A DNA stretch of 64,000 nt from Nevskia sp964451925 (GCA_964451925.1 CAYVKA010000018.1:1-64000); one strand, 5' to 3'; counted from the first letter of the stretch, positions 1 to 8,580 are shown. The notes: a model not told the origin generated them from the sequence alone. Translations and numbers: made by a program.

Positions 1-110
1 AGACAGGCCAGGGATGGCCTGTCTAAATACCCCGCCGCGAGTGAGAAGCGCAGGGTACCGTCCAATCGCCTCGCGATTGGACGGCGCAGACTCCGGGGCG
101 GCGCTTCTTT

Positions 111-146
111 GGTTACTTTCTTGTCGCTGTAGACAAGAAAGTAACC
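111..146. repeat. 15-bp perfect inverted repeat (GGTTACTTTCTTGTC type)
   Basis: GGTTACTTTCTTGTC, a six-base loop, then its exact reverse complement. This unit recurs in Xanthomonadaceae-like genomes as an interspersed element. It could act as a bidirectional transcription terminator or an RNA-stabilising hairpin. Confidence 0.75.
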
Positions 147-321
147 CGCCCTCAGGCGGAACATCGGTTTCCACTGAAACCCCGCTGATCCGCGCGCAGG
201 CGCGCTCGCCAAGGTCGCAACTCAAACCGCGGTGCTGCCCCCCTCGATACGCCCGCTACGCGGGCACTCGGGGCGAACGGAGCCTGGTGTGGATTGATGC
301 GAAAAGCGCCCCTCACCCCTA

Positions 322-348
322 CCCTCTCCCCACATTGTGGGGAGAGGG
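322..348. repeat. CCCTCTCCCC-type palindrome
   Basis: CCCTCTCCCCACA and its reverse complement around a single T. It resembles the CCCTCTCCC...GGGAGAGGG repeats scattered through many proteobacterial genomes. It ends 34 bases before metW, so it lies in or just upstream of the metW leader. Confidence 0.65.
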
Positions 349-382
349 GGAATCATCAGCAGCGCCCTATACCGTCTGACCC

Positions 383-1015
383 ATGACGCCGAACCCTCCC
401 GCCCTGCGCCCCGACCTCGCCGTCATCGGCGACCTGATCAAACCCGGCACCCGCATCCTCGACCTGGGCTGCGGCAACGGCGCGCTGCTGTCGCAGCTGG
501 CGCAGACCCGCGGCGTGCGCGGCTACGGCCTGGAAATCGACCCGGCCAACGTCGCCGCCTGCGTCAGCGCCGGCGTCAACGTGATCCAGGCCGACCTGGA
601 CGAGGGCCTGGCCGACTTCGCCGACGGCTCGTTCGACTATGTGGTGATGACCCAGGCGCTGCAGGCGCTGGTACGCCCTGACCTGGCGGTGGCCGAAATG
701 CTGCGCGTCGGCCGCGAGGCCATCGTCACCTTCCCCAACTTCGGCCACTGGCGGGCGCGCTGGGCCATCCTGCGCGGCCACATGCCGCTGACGCCGGCGC
801 TGCCGGCGCAGTGGTTCAACACCGAGAACATCCACCTGTGCACGGTGGCGGACTTCGAGGATCTGTGCCGCAAGAGCGGCTGGCATGTGCTGGAGCGCAT
901 CCTACTCGACCGCGCGCACCGCCGCGGCGCGGCCATCAGCCTGCTGCCGGAGCTGTTCTGCGAGATCGCGCTGTACCGGCTGCGCAAGCCGGACAGCATC
1001 GTGCCGGTGGGGTGA
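383..1015 (+). CDS. metW: MetW family methyltransferase-like protein
   Basis: Small class I SAM-dependent methyltransferase-fold protein of the MetW family (210 aa, normal length). MetW is known to work with MetX in homoserine acylation for methionine synthesis in many proteobacteria. The SAM-binding signature ILDLGCGNG lies near residues 29-37, followed by the acidic end of strand two (GLEID) and the family-typical VTFPNFGHW and WFNTENIHLCT segments. metX normally precedes it in the same operon, but here the upstream DNA is a repeat block, so an adjoining metX cannot be confirmed. It converges on the TerB-like gene, with 12 bases between the two ends. Confidence 0.93.
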   Translation: MTPNPPALRPDLAVIGDLIKPGTRILDLGCGNGALLSQLAQTRGVRGYGLEIDPANVAACVSAGVNVIQADLDEGLADFADGSFDYVVMTQALQALVRPDLAVAEMLRVGREAIVTFPNFGHWRARWAILRGHMPLTPALPAQWFNTENIHLCTVADFEDLCRKSGWHVLERILLDRAHRRGAAISLLPELFCEIALYRLRKPDSIVPVG

Positions 1016-1027
1016 GCCGCCCGGCGA

Positions 1028-1462
1028 CTAACCGGTGACGCTCAGCTTGGCACGGATGTAGTCGGCGTCGGGCACGTAAAGCAACCCGGCGAGCTTGCGC
1101 AGCAGGCTTTCCTCGTACTTGTCGAGGCGGCCGTCGGCATAGGCCACCTGCCACAGCATCTGCATCAGCTCGCGCTTGGCGGTGGCGTCGAGCCGCGCGT
1201 TCAGCGCCTGCACGTAGTCGTACAGCGACACCGCCTTCTGCTCGGTGGCCTGCGCCTGCTGCATCAGCGCCTCGGCCTGGGCCGGTTCCAGCTGGTAGCG
1301 CTGCGCCAGCAGGTCGCGGATCTTGAGCCGCTCGACCTCGGGAAAATCGAAATCCGAGCGCGCCAGTTCCAGCAGCAGCAACGCCACCGCCAGCTCCTCG
1401 CTGGGAGCCTCGCGCGCCGGCGTGCCGGGGGCGCTGAGCAGGCTTAGCAAGCGGTCGAGCAT
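1028..1462 (-). CDS. TerB-like protein
   Basis: 144-aa soluble, mostly helical protein of the tellurite-resistance TerB/COG4103 type. The central LLLELARSDFDFPEVERLKIRDLL and the later VAYADGRLDKYEESLLRKLAGLL carry the two acidic helix-loop signatures (xxxDxxxxxxE) seen in TerB and DjlA N-terminal domains, which are proposed metal-binding sites. There are no terC, terD or terZ genes nearby, so this is an isolated housekeeping-type copy. Its role is unknown. It lies downstream of the DUF3047/hydrolase pair on the same strand, with 64 bases between, and may share their transcript. Confidence 0.75.
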   Translation of the reverse strand: MLDRLLSLLSAPGTPAREAPSEELAVALLLLELARSDFDFPEVERLKIRDLLAQRYQLEPAQAEALMQQAQATEQKAVSLYDYVQALNARLDATAKRELMQMLWQVAYADGRLDKYEESLLRKLAGLLYVPDADYIRAKLSVTG

Positions 1463-1526
1463 GAGGGGAACCGGTCGGGCATGGGTTTCAAAGGGCGCGC
1501 CGGCAGCTTAACAAATGCGTCCGCGC

Positions 1527-2183
1527 TCACTTGGCGGAAGGGGCGCTGAAGCGCAGGTCGCCGAACCAGGCCTGGCCCTTGCCATGGGCGTCGTCGCAGT
1601 CGCTCATCACCGCCACCGCGCCGATCTTGTCGATGTCCAGGCCGAAGAACTGCTGGAAATCGGCGCGCACGTCGCGCTGCTCCTGCTGCCACTCGCCGAC
1701 GCCGTCGGCACCGACGCGCACCGGCACGATGATCGCCTGGCCCATCGGCCCGGAATAGGGGCTGGGCCAGGACGGCGCCTTGTAGACGCCGTTGGACCAG
1801 GCGTACTCCAGGGTGTGCAGGCTCCACGGCAGCCAGCGCTTGCCGGCCACCACGTAAACTCGCGCGGCGAAGTCGGAGCCGCCCTTGTAGCGCTCGTCCA
1901 GCCCCGGGTACACCTGCGCGATCTTCCAGCGCCAGCTCAGCAGCGGTGTCTGCCGCAGGTCCACCGGGCCGGCCCAGCCGACCATCGAGGCGCTGTCGCT
2001 GCACTGCGCCTGCAGCACCTTGACGCCGCCGTCCTCCACCACCGAATAGCTGGTGGCCTTGATATTGAGGATGCTCTCGGGGGTCCAGCCGTCCATGCCG
2101 CCGGCCGAGAACAGCGGCGGGCTGTCGGCCGCCGTCGCCGCGGCGCTGCACAAGCACAGCGCCAGCCATCGGCGGGCCTTCAT
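1527..2183 (-). CDS. DUF3047 family exported protein
   Basis: 218-aa protein with an N-terminal signal peptide (MKARRWLALCLCSAAATAA). The body matches DUF3047: a jelly-roll-like domain with LLSWRWKI, a YKGGSDFAARVYVV segment and a C-terminal AVAVMSDCDDAHGKGQAWFGDLRF. The function of the family is not established. The start is the ATG at 2183, because the next reading frame begins there in an ATGA overlap with the stop of the upstream hydrolase; this overlap implies translational coupling. A longer in-frame extension upstream only overlaps the hydrolase and is not credible. Confidence 0.8.
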   Translation of the reverse strand: MKARRWLALCLCSAAATAADSPPLFSAGGMDGWTPESILNIKATSYSVVEDGGVKVLQAQCSDSASMVGWAGPVDLRQTPLLSWRWKIAQVYPGLDERYKGGSDFAARVYVVAGKRWLPWSLHTLEYAWSNGVYKAPSWPSPYSGPMGQAIIVPVRVGADGVGEWQQEQRDVRADFQQFFGLDIDKIGAVAVMSDCDDAHGKGQAWFGDLRFSAPSAK

Positions 2184-2854
2184 GGCGGCAGGTGCTGCTG
2201 CAGGAACGGCAGCACCGCCTGCTGCAGTTCGGTCAGGCGGCCGTGGTAGAAGTGCCCCGCCCCCTCGAAGCGCACCAGCTGCGGCGGCGGCTGGTAGGCC
2301 AGCAGGGTGGCGCGGGTCTGCTCGTAGTTGACCACGTCGTCGTCGACGCTGTGCACGGCCAGCCAGGGACAGCCGGGATGCGGCGGCGGCGTGGCGGCAT
2401 CCTCGATGTAGCCGCCGAAGGGGATGCTGGCGCTGACCAGCATCGCTGGGCGGGCCTGCGCCGCGGCCTTGAGACTGACATAGGCGCCGAAGGAGAACCC
2501 GGCCAGCACCAGCGGCGCCTGCGGCAGCAGCTGGCGCAGCCAGGCGGCCAGCGCCAGCACATCGTCGGTCTCGCCGCGCGCGTGGTCGTAGGCGCCGGCG
2601 CTCTGGCCGACGCCGCGGAAGTTGAAGCGGGCGGTCAGCAGCCCGGCCTGCAGCGCGCTGCTGGCCAGGGCATAAACCACCTTGTTGCTCATGGCGCCGC
2701 CGAACTGCGGGTGCGGGTGGCACACCACGCAGACGCCAAGCGGGTCCGGCTGGCGCGGCGCGGCCAGCAGGGTTTCCAGCCGGCCGGCGGGGCCGTCGAC
2801 GAACAATTGCAGGCTCTGGCCCGGGGCGGGCCGCTCGATACTGTTGGGGAGCAT
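2180..2854 (-). CDS. Alpha/beta hydrolase, COG2945 type
   Basis: 224-aa cytoplasmic hydrolase of the COG2945/dienelactone-hydrolase-like group. It has the VCHPHPQFGGAM motif typical of this group, the nucleophile elbow GFSFG (Ser in LAGFSFGAYVS), the acid-containing VHSVDDDVV segment and the terminal catalytic histidine in EGAGHFYHG. The substrate is unknown; an esterase is likely. The start chosen is the ATG at 2854, where family homology begins; the frame stays open further upstream with low-complexity sequence. It is translationally coupled to the DUF3047 gene and divergent from the secreted repeat protein gene. Confidence 0.85.
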   Translation of the reverse strand: MLPNSIERPAPGQSLQLFVDGPAGRLETLLAAPRQPDPLGVCVVCHPHPQFGGAMSNKVVYALASSALQAGLLTARFNFRGVGQSAGAYDHARGETDDVLALAAWLRQLLPQAPLVLAGFSFGAYVSLKAAAQARPAMLVSASIPFGGYIEDAATPPPHPGCPWLAVHSVDDDVVNYEQTRATLLAYQPPPQLVRFEGAGHFYHGRLTELQQAVLPFLQQHLPP

Positions 2855-3111
2855 CCTGGGGGAACGATTTGATGCGGTGAAAGGAACGCCTGCCATGATA
2901 CGACGGAGGGAATGCACACCGGCTATGACCGGCCGCTCCCTCGCGGGTTCAATTTCCATGCCGGGCGCGCACCCGGGGCGCCGCGGCGGGCGCGCCGCCA
3001 GCGATGGCGGCGGGCTTGTCAGGCCCGCGCAGCCCCCCGTATAGTGCGGAAGCAAAGCGCCGCCGGGTACAGGGCGCGACTAAATAACATCGCCAGCGCG
3101 GGGAGATCAGG

Positions 3112-3843
3112 ATGCGCAAGTTCGTCATTGCCAGCGTTGCGGCCGCTACAGTGGGCTTGGCCTGGGCCGAGGGTCCGGGCCAGGAGCAGTATCAGCAGCA
3201 GTTCCGCGACCAGCCGCAGGCGCGCGCCTACCTGAGTTACAACTTCGGCGGCGACAACCGCCGCCGCGGCCTGGCCGCCCCGCTGCACTACGGCCTGCGC
3301 CTCGACTATGACAGCCGCCTGCGCCAGGGCAGCAGCGTGGTGACCACGCCCCTGCTGCAGCTCGACCACGACAACCGCGGCGAGAGCATGGCCTTCGCCA
3401 ACGGCGTGCCGTTCGCCGCGCGCAACCTGCGCCTCAATGAGGACGCCGGTTCCGGCGCTTCCACCGGCAGCAGCTCCGGCTGGAGCTACTTCGACTGGGG
3501 CCTGCTGGCGGTGGGCATCGGCGGCACCGGCTACCTGATCTACGACGCCACCAAGGGCCACAACAGCCCGGATGCGAAACCCACCAGCGGCAGCACCACC
3601 GGCACCACCACCGGGGTGGTCAACACCGTCACCGGCGTCGTCACCGGCGTAGTCAATACCGTTACGGGCGTGGTCAACACGGTCACCGGGGTGGTCACCG
3701 GCGTGGTGAACGCGGTCACCGGCTACGCCGGTCCGCGCACGGTGGAAGGCGTATTGCCGTTCGACCCGGTCGACCGCACCGATCCGCAGTACCAGAAATG
3801 GCTCGACGGCGGCACCGGCCAGATGGGCGACCTTGGCGGCTGA
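3112..3843 (+). CDS. Secreted protein with TGVV(N/T)xV repeats
   Basis: 243-aa protein I do not recognise. It begins with a signal peptide (MRKFVIASVAAATVGLAWA) and continues with a Gln/Arg-rich segment and a region with beta-strand-like YLSYNFGG and YGLRLDYDSR sequences. A hydrophobic stretch near residues 126-143 (YFDWGLLAVGIGGTGYLIYD) could span a membrane. Residues 164-203 are a near-perfect Thr/Gly/Val/Asn repeat. The C-terminus is hydrophilic. The ribosome site GGGGAGATCAGG sits just before the ATG. An envelope or surface role is plausible but inferred. The gene is followed immediately by the HTTM pair. Confidence 0.75.
   Translation: MRKFVIASVAAATVGLAWAEGPGQEQYQQQFRDQPQARAYLSYNFGGDNRRRGLAAPLHYGLRLDYDSRLRQGSSVVTTPLLQLDHDNRGESMAFANGVPFAARNLRLNEDAGSGASTGSSSGWSYFDWGLLAVGIGGTGYLIYDATKGHNSPDAKPTSGSTTGTTTGVVNTVTGVVTGVVNTVTGVVNTVTGVVTGVVNAVTGYAGPRTVEGVLPFDPVDRTDPQYQKWLDGGTGQMGDLGG
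3604..3723 (+). repeat. Tandem coding repeat (GTC-ACC-GGC-GTC units)
   Basis: Imperfect tandem copies of a 12- to 18-base unit encoding TGVV and TGVVNTV blocks inside the secreted protein gene. The amino acids are preserved better than the third codon positions, so the repeat is under protein-level selection or was recently expanded. Copy number may vary between strains. Confidence 0.8.
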
Positions 3844-3856
3844 CCCCGCTCCACCG

Positions 3857-5737
3857 GTGAATGACAGGGGAGCGCAGTCGCTCCCCTTGTCGTTTCTGAG
3901 GCGGCTGGCACAGTGGACGCGCGCTCCGCGGGCGCGCCTGCGCGACGTTTTCAGCATCGACCTGCGCACGCTGGCCCTGTTCCGCGCCTGCGTCGGCGGC
4001 GTGCTGTTCGTCGACATGATCCGGCGCTTCACCGACCTGCGCGCCTTCTATACCGACGCCGGCGTATTGCCGCGCAGCTGGCTCGCCGACCTCACCGGTC
4101 CCTGGCGTTTTTCGCTGCACTTCGCCAGCGGCGATGCCTGGTACCAGGCGCTGCTGCTGGGCATCGCGGCGCTGGCGGCGCTGGCCCTGACCCTCGGCTG
4201 GCGCACGCGCCTGGCGACCTTCGTCAGCTGGCTGCTGCTCACTTCGCTGTGCACGCGCAACCCGCTGATCCTGCTCGGCGGCGACTACCTGCTGGGCTGC
4301 CTGCTGTTCTGGGGCCTGTTCCTGCCGCTGGGCGCCCGCTGGAGCGTGGACGCGGCGCTGTCGCAAGCCGTGCCGGCGGACAACCGCCACTGGTCCTGGG
4401 CCTCCACCGCGCTGATCCTGCAGGTGCTGTCGGTGTACTTCTTCGGCGCGCTGATGAAGACCGGCCAGGAATGGTGGCCGGACGGCACCGCGGTGTACTA
4501 CACGCTGAGCCTGGACGGCTACAGCTGGCCGTGGTCGCACTGGCTGCTGAACTATCCGGAACTGCTGCGCGGCCTGACCTATTTCGTCTACTGGCTGGAA
4601 ATGCTCGGCCCGCTGGTGGCACTGGCGCCGGTCTTCACGCGGCCGCTGCGCTTCCTGGTGATGCTGCTGCTGATGGCGATGCACACCGGCTTCCTGCTGT
4701 TGCTGGCAATCGGCTTTTTCCCCTTCGTCAGCCTGGCCTCGCTGACCGTGCTGCTGGGCGGCTGGACCTGGGACTTGCTGCAGCGGCGCCTGCAGCTGGG
4801 CAGCGGCATCAGGATCTACTACGACCGCGACTGTGGCGCCTGCCTCAAGCTGGCGCTGCTGCTGCGCACCTTCCTGATCCTGCCGCGCGCCGCGGTCACC
4901 CCGGCGCAGGATTCGCCGCGCGCGGAAACGCTGATGCAGGCCAACCGCTCCTGGGTGGTGATCGACCGTGATGACCGCGCCTACCTGCAATGGGCCGCCC
5001 TGCTGGCGCTGCTCAGGCGTTCGCCCCTGTTCGGCGGTCTCGGCCGCCTGCTGGGCCATTGGAGCGAGAAGCCCGGCAATGCGCTGCACCGGTTCTTGCG
5101 GCGCAGGCGGGCCCTGCTCGAGCGGCTGAGCGGGAAGCTGCTGCCGTTCCACCGCCGGCGCTTCGAGGTATCGGGCGCCGCGCAGGGCTTCGCCGCGGCG
5201 ATGATGCTCGCGGCGCTGGCCTGGAACCTGGCGACCGTCGGCCGCATGCCCTTCGGCACCTTTGCGGCGCTGTCGCCGGTGATCTACCCGCTGCGGCTGG
5301 AGCAGTTCTGGCAGATGTTCGCGCCGTTCCCGTTCAAGGACAACGGCTGGTACGTGCTGCCGGGCAAGCTCGACGACGGCAGCGAAGTCGATGTGCTGCG
5401 GCCGGGCACGGCGCTGAGCTACGACAAGCCGCCGTCGATCGCCCTGGATTTCCCCAACATGCGCTGGCAGGTGTACGAGAACCGCATGTACGACCACCGC
5501 TTTCGCCAGCATCGCGGCTACTGGGCGCGCTACCTGTGCCGCGAATGGAACCGCGACGCCGCGCCGGGCAAGCACCTGCTCAGCTTCAACATCGTCTACA
5601 TGTTGATGCGCACGCCGCCGCCCGGGCAAACCACCCACCTGGAACAGGTGGTGCTGTGGCGGCACCAGTGCGTGCCGCCGGACCCCGCGGCGAAGGAAGG
5701 CGCCGACACCGACAGCCTGTCTTCCGGGCCCAATTGA
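3857..5737 (+). CDS. HTTM domain membrane protein with DCC thioredoxin-like domain (copy 1)
   Basis: About 626-aa integral membrane protein. The N-terminal two thirds is an HTTM (vitamin-K-dependent gamma-carboxylase-like) multi-helix domain beginning at FSIDLRTLALFRA. Then comes a DCC/DUF393 thiol-oxidoreductase-like segment, IYYDRDCGACLKLALLLR, with a CxxC pair, and a further domain ending in a YLCREWN region. The bacterial substrate is unknown. The start is uncertain: GTG at 3857 and TTG at 3833 or 3887 are in frame, and a strong hairpin sits at 3863-3891. A closely similar paralogue follows 57 bases downstream. Confidence 0.8.
   Translation: MNDRGAQSLPLSFLRRLAQWTRAPRARLRDVFSIDLRTLALFRACVGGVLFVDMIRRFTDLRAFYTDAGVLPRSWLADLTGPWRFSLHFASGDAWYQALLLGIAALAALALTLGWRTRLATFVSWLLLTSLCTRNPLILLGGDYLLGCLLFWGLFLPLGARWSVDAALSQAVPADNRHWSWASTALILQVLSVYFFGALMKTGQEWWPDGTAVYYTLSLDGYSWPWSHWLLNYPELLRGLTYFVYWLEMLGPLVALAPVFTRPLRFLVMLLLMAMHTGFLLLLAIGFFPFVSLASLTVLLGGWTWDLLQRRLQLGSGIRIYYDRDCGACLKLALLLRTFLILPRAAVTPAQDSPRAETLMQANRSWVVIDRDDRAYLQWAALLALLRRSPLFGGLGRLLGHWSEKPGNALHRFLRRRRALLERLSGKLLPFHRRRFEVSGAAQGFAAAMMLAALAWNLATVGRMPFGTFAALSPVIYPLRLEQFWQMFAPFPFKDNGWYVLPGKLDDGSEVDVLRPGTALSYDKPPSIALDFPNMRWQVYENRMYDHRFRQHRGYWARYLCREWNRDAAPGKHLLSFNIVYMLMRTPPPGQTTHLEQVVLWRHQCVPPDPAAKEGADTDSLSSGPN
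3863..3891 (+). terminator. Terminator-like hairpin after the secreted repeat protein
   Basis: GGGGAGCG, a four-base loop (CAGT) and CGCTCCCC, extended by GACA/TGTC with one bulged T. It starts 19 bases after the stop of the secreted protein gene and lacks a long T run. It overlaps the likely start of the HTTM gene, so it may instead fold over that start. Confidence 0.5.
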
Positions 5738-5794
5738 AAGCGGCCGCGCGGCGCTGGCGCGCCGCGACGGGTTTGCCCCACAATTCACGGGATT

Positions 5795-7657
5795 GTGCGC
5801 AACCGCCCCCAGCCTGTGAAGCCTCCATCCCGACTCCTGCGACAGCTGTTCGGCATCGATCTGCGCACCCTGGCACTGTTCCGCGCCACGCTCGGCGCGG
5901 TGCTGGCGGTCGATATCGGCCAGCGCCTCGGCGACGCCGCCGCCTTCTACAGCGACGCCGGGGTGCTGCCGCGCAGCTGGCTGGCCCAGTTCGGCGACCA
6001 CTGGCGCGTCAGCGCCTACCTGGCCAGCGGCCAGACCTGGTTCGCCGTGCTGCTGCTGACGCTGCAGGGGCTGGCCGCGCTCGCCCTGTTCTTCGGCTGG
6101 CGCACGCGCCCCGCCGCGGTGCTGGCCTTTGTACTGGAAGCCTCGCTGCTCAACCGCAACGAACTGGTGCTGACCCAGGGCGACACGCTGCTGGTCTGCC
6201 TGTTGTTCTGGAGCCTGTTCCTGCCTCTGGGCGCGCGCTGGAGCGTAGACGCCAGCCTCGGCAGCCGGCCGCCGCCGCAGGAACCACAGCACCTGTCCTG
6301 GGCCTCGGCGGCGCTGCTGCTGCAAGTGGTGTCGGTGTATTTCTTCAACGCCCTGCTGAAGAGCGGGCCGGTCTGGTGGCCCGAAGGCACGGCCCTGCAC
6401 TACGCCCTGCAGCTCGACCGCTACGCCACGCCGCTGGGGGTGTGGCTGCGCCAGTACCCGGACGCGCTGAGCGCGCTCAGCGGCCTGATCTGGTGGCTGG
6501 AACTGCTCGGCCCCTGGCTGGTGTTTTCGCCGCTGTTCAACCGGCCGCTGCGCCTGCTGGCGCTGCTGCTGTTCGCCGGGCTGCAGCTGGGCGCGCTGCT
6601 GTGCCTGCGCCTCGGGCTGTCGCCCTTCGCGGCCCTGGCCGGCCTCACCGTGCTGGCCGGCGGCTGGCTGTGGGACGCGCTGGACCGCCGCGCGCAGCGC
6701 CGCGCCCAGGCGCTCGGCGCGCTGCCGCTGCGCATCTACTACGACCGCGACTGCGGCTTCTGCCTCAAGATGTGCCTGCTGCTGCGCACGTTCCTGATCC
6801 TGCCGCGGGCGCAGATCGCGCCGGCGCAGGACTACCCGCGCGCCAAGGCGCTGCTGGAAGCGAATTTCTCCTGGGTCGTCATCGACCACGACGACCACGC
6901 CTACCTGAAGTGGCCGGCGCTGGTACTGCTGCTGCGGCGCTCGCCGCTGTTCGGATGGAAGGGCTGGCTGCTGTCGGGAAGCTGGGCGGTGACTCCGGGC
7001 AACGCGGTGTATGACTTCGTCGGCCGCCACCGCGCGGCATTCGGCAGGATCAGCGCGGCGCTGCTGCCGTACCGCGACGCACCGTTCGAAACCGGTCCCC
7101 TGGCGCAGCGGCTCGCCGCCGCGCTGCTGTTCGCGGTGCTGGCCTGGAACCTGTGCGGCGCCGGCTGGCTGCCGCAGGCCTTGGCCGGCGCGCTGAAGCC
7201 GCCGCTGCGCCTGCTGCGCATCGATCAGCGCTGGGACCTGTTCGCACCGGCGCCGCCGCGCGACGACGGCTGGTTCGTCTTCCCTGGCGAGCTGGCCGAC
7301 GGCACGCAGATCGACGTGCTGCGGCCGCGCCAATCCGGCGTCAGCTACGACAAGCCGGCGTCGATCGCCGGCCAGTACCGCAACAGCCGCTGGCAGCAGT
7401 TCCGGCAAAACCTGTGGTCGGCACAGTACGCCGACAACCGCCCTTATTACGGCCGCTACCTGTGTCGGCAGTGGAATCACGCCCACCCGTCGTCGCAGGC
7501 CCTCAAGGGTTTCAAGATGATCTACATGCTGCAACCCACGCCGGCGCCGGGACAGGCCGCCGCCGCGGTGGAACAGCGCATCCTGTGGCGCCATGACTGT
7601 AGCGCCGCGCTGCCTGGCGATGCCGGCGCGCCGCTGCCGCTGCCGGTGAACAACTGA
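5795..7657 (+). CDS. HTTM domain membrane protein with DCC thioredoxin-like domain (copy 2)
   Basis: 620-aa paralogue of the preceding gene with the same order: HTTM helices starting at FGIDLRTLALFRA, a shared DAGVLPRSWL segment, the DCC segment IYYDRDCGFCLKMCLLLR with its CxxC pair, and a C-terminal domain ending in YLCRQWN. The start is GTG at 5795, with another GTG at 5816 possible. The two copies lie head to tail and differ throughout, so the duplication is not recent. Retention of both suggests different substrates, or that the products work as a pair. A membrane redox or modification role is inferred from the CxxC only. Confidence 0.82.
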   Translation: MRNRPQPVKPPSRLLRQLFGIDLRTLALFRATLGAVLAVDIGQRLGDAAAFYSDAGVLPRSWLAQFGDHWRVSAYLASGQTWFAVLLLTLQGLAALALFFGWRTRPAAVLAFVLEASLLNRNELVLTQGDTLLVCLLFWSLFLPLGARWSVDASLGSRPPPQEPQHLSWASAALLLQVVSVYFFNALLKSGPVWWPEGTALHYALQLDRYATPLGVWLRQYPDALSALSGLIWWLELLGPWLVFSPLFNRPLRLLALLLFAGLQLGALLCLRLGLSPFAALAGLTVLAGGWLWDALDRRAQRRAQALGALPLRIYYDRDCGFCLKMCLLLRTFLILPRAQIAPAQDYPRAKALLEANFSWVVIDHDDHAYLKWPALVLLLRRSPLFGWKGWLLSGSWAVTPGNAVYDFVGRHRAAFGRISAALLPYRDAPFETGPLAQRLAAALLFAVLAWNLCGAGWLPQALAGALKPPLRLLRIDQRWDLFAPAPPRDDGWFVFPGELADGTQIDVLRPRQSGVSYDKPASIAGQYRNSRWQQFRQNLWSAQYADNRPYYGRYLCRQWNHAHPSSQALKGFKMIYMLQPTPAPGQAAAAVEQRILWRHDCSAALPGDAGAPLPLPVNN

Positions 7658-7686
7658 CCGCATCACCTCCACACGAGGACCGAACC

Positions 7687-8469
7687 TTGATCGACATCGG
7701 CGCGAACCTGGCGCACGACAGCTTCGACGCCGACCGCGACGCGCTGCTGCAGCGCGCCTGGCAGGCTGGCCTGGAAGCCATCATCGTCACCGGCAGCAGC
7801 GGCGCCAGCAATCAGCAGGCGCTGGACCTGGCGCGCGCCCATCCCGGCCGCCTGTACTGCACCGCCGGCCTGCACCCGCACCACGCCGCCGAGTGGGAGG
7901 AGATGCTGGCGGCGCGCATCGCCGAGCTGGCGCGCGAGCCGCAGGTGGTGGCGCTGGGCGAATGCGGGCTCGACTACTTCCGCGACCTCGCGCCGCACGC
8001 CGACCAGCGCCGCGCCTTCATCGCGCAGCTGAGCCTGGCGGTGCAGGCGGACAAGGCGGTGTTTCTGCACCAGCGCGACGCCCATGCCGATTTCCACGCC
8101 ATACTGCGCGACTACCGCCGCGCCCTGCCCGGCTGCGTGGTGCACTGCTTCACCGACAACCAGGAAGCCCTCGACGCTTACCTGGCGCTGGATTGCCACA
8201 TCGGCATCACCGGCTGGATCTGCGACGAGCGCCGCGGCCTGGGCCTGCGCCAGCTGGTCAAACGCATTCCCGCCGAGCGCCTGCTGATCGAAACCGACGC
8301 GCCCTACCTGCTGCCGCGCAACATCAAGCCGTCACCGAAGGACCGCCGCAACGAGCCGGCATTCCTGCCCTGGGTGCTGCAGGTGATCGCCGCGGCGCGC
8401 GGCGAGGACGCGGCACAACTCGCCGCCCAGACCAGCGCCAACGCGCGGCGGCTGTTCGGCATCGGCTAA
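7687..8469 (+). CDS. tatD: TatD family metal-dependent deoxyribonuclease
   Basis: 260-aa TIM-barrel amidohydrolase-superfamily nuclease. It opens with IDIGANLAHDSFD, like true TatD (which lacks the HxH of the YcfH branch), and carries GLHPHHA, the catalytic GECGLDYF, HQRDAH, VHCFTD and the terminal ETDAPYLLPR motif with its metal-binding Asp. TatD proteins act as 3'-5' exonucleases in DNA repair and turnover. The start is TTG at 7687, set by the match to the family N-terminus. A strong hairpin follows the stop codon. Confidence 0.93.
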   Translation: MIDIGANLAHDSFDADRDALLQRAWQAGLEAIIVTGSSGASNQQALDLARAHPGRLYCTAGLHPHHAAEWEEMLAARIAELAREPQVVALGECGLDYFRDLAPHADQRRAFIAQLSLAVQADKAVFLHQRDAHADFHAILRDYRRALPGCVVHCFTDNQEALDAYLALDCHIGITGWICDERRGLGLRQLVKRIPAERLLIETDAPYLLPRNIKPSPKDRRNEPAFLPWVLQVIAAARGEDAAQLAAQTSANARRLFGIG

Positions 8470-8470
8470 C

Positions 8471-8505
8471 GGCCAAGCGGGGCTCAATCTGAGCCCCGCC
8501 TGGCC
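8471..8505. terminator. Strong hairpin between convergent tatD and aldo-keto reductase
   Basis: GCGGGGCTCA pairs with TGAGCCCCGC across a three-base loop, extended by GGCCA/TGGCC with one mismatch each side. It begins just after the tatD stop. There is no T run, but the position fits a terminator for tatD, and possibly for both strands. Confidence 0.65.
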
Positions 8506-8580
8506 GGAAGCAAACGCCATGCTTCCCGGCCGGCTGAAAGACACCGGTCTGCAGCGTGGTGCTTCAGTTCCGCGCGCCGC

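Larger units (their letters stand above)
1..382. repeat. Composite intergenic repeat block
   Basis: No credible gene lies here. The stretch is a string of inverted repeats: a 10-bp stem at 1-10/15-24 (AGACAGGCCA), a 9-bp stem at 61-69/73-81 (TCCAATCGC), a perfect 15-bp stem at 111-125/132-146, a 6-bp stem at 251-256/260-265 and a 13-bp stem at 322-334/336-348. Such mosaics are common between genes in Xanthomonadales-type genomes. It separates metW from whatever lies upstream; metX, the usual metW partner, is not within the window. Confidence 0.75.

Noticed and set aside
1028..1462. Tellurite-resistance locus
   Set aside because: Only a TerB-like domain is present; no other ter gene is nearby.
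3716..7672. Very long minus-strand open frame opposite the two HTTM genes
   Set aside because: It is the Gln/Arg/Ala-rich mirror of GC-rich coding DNA; the plus-strand products have clear domains.
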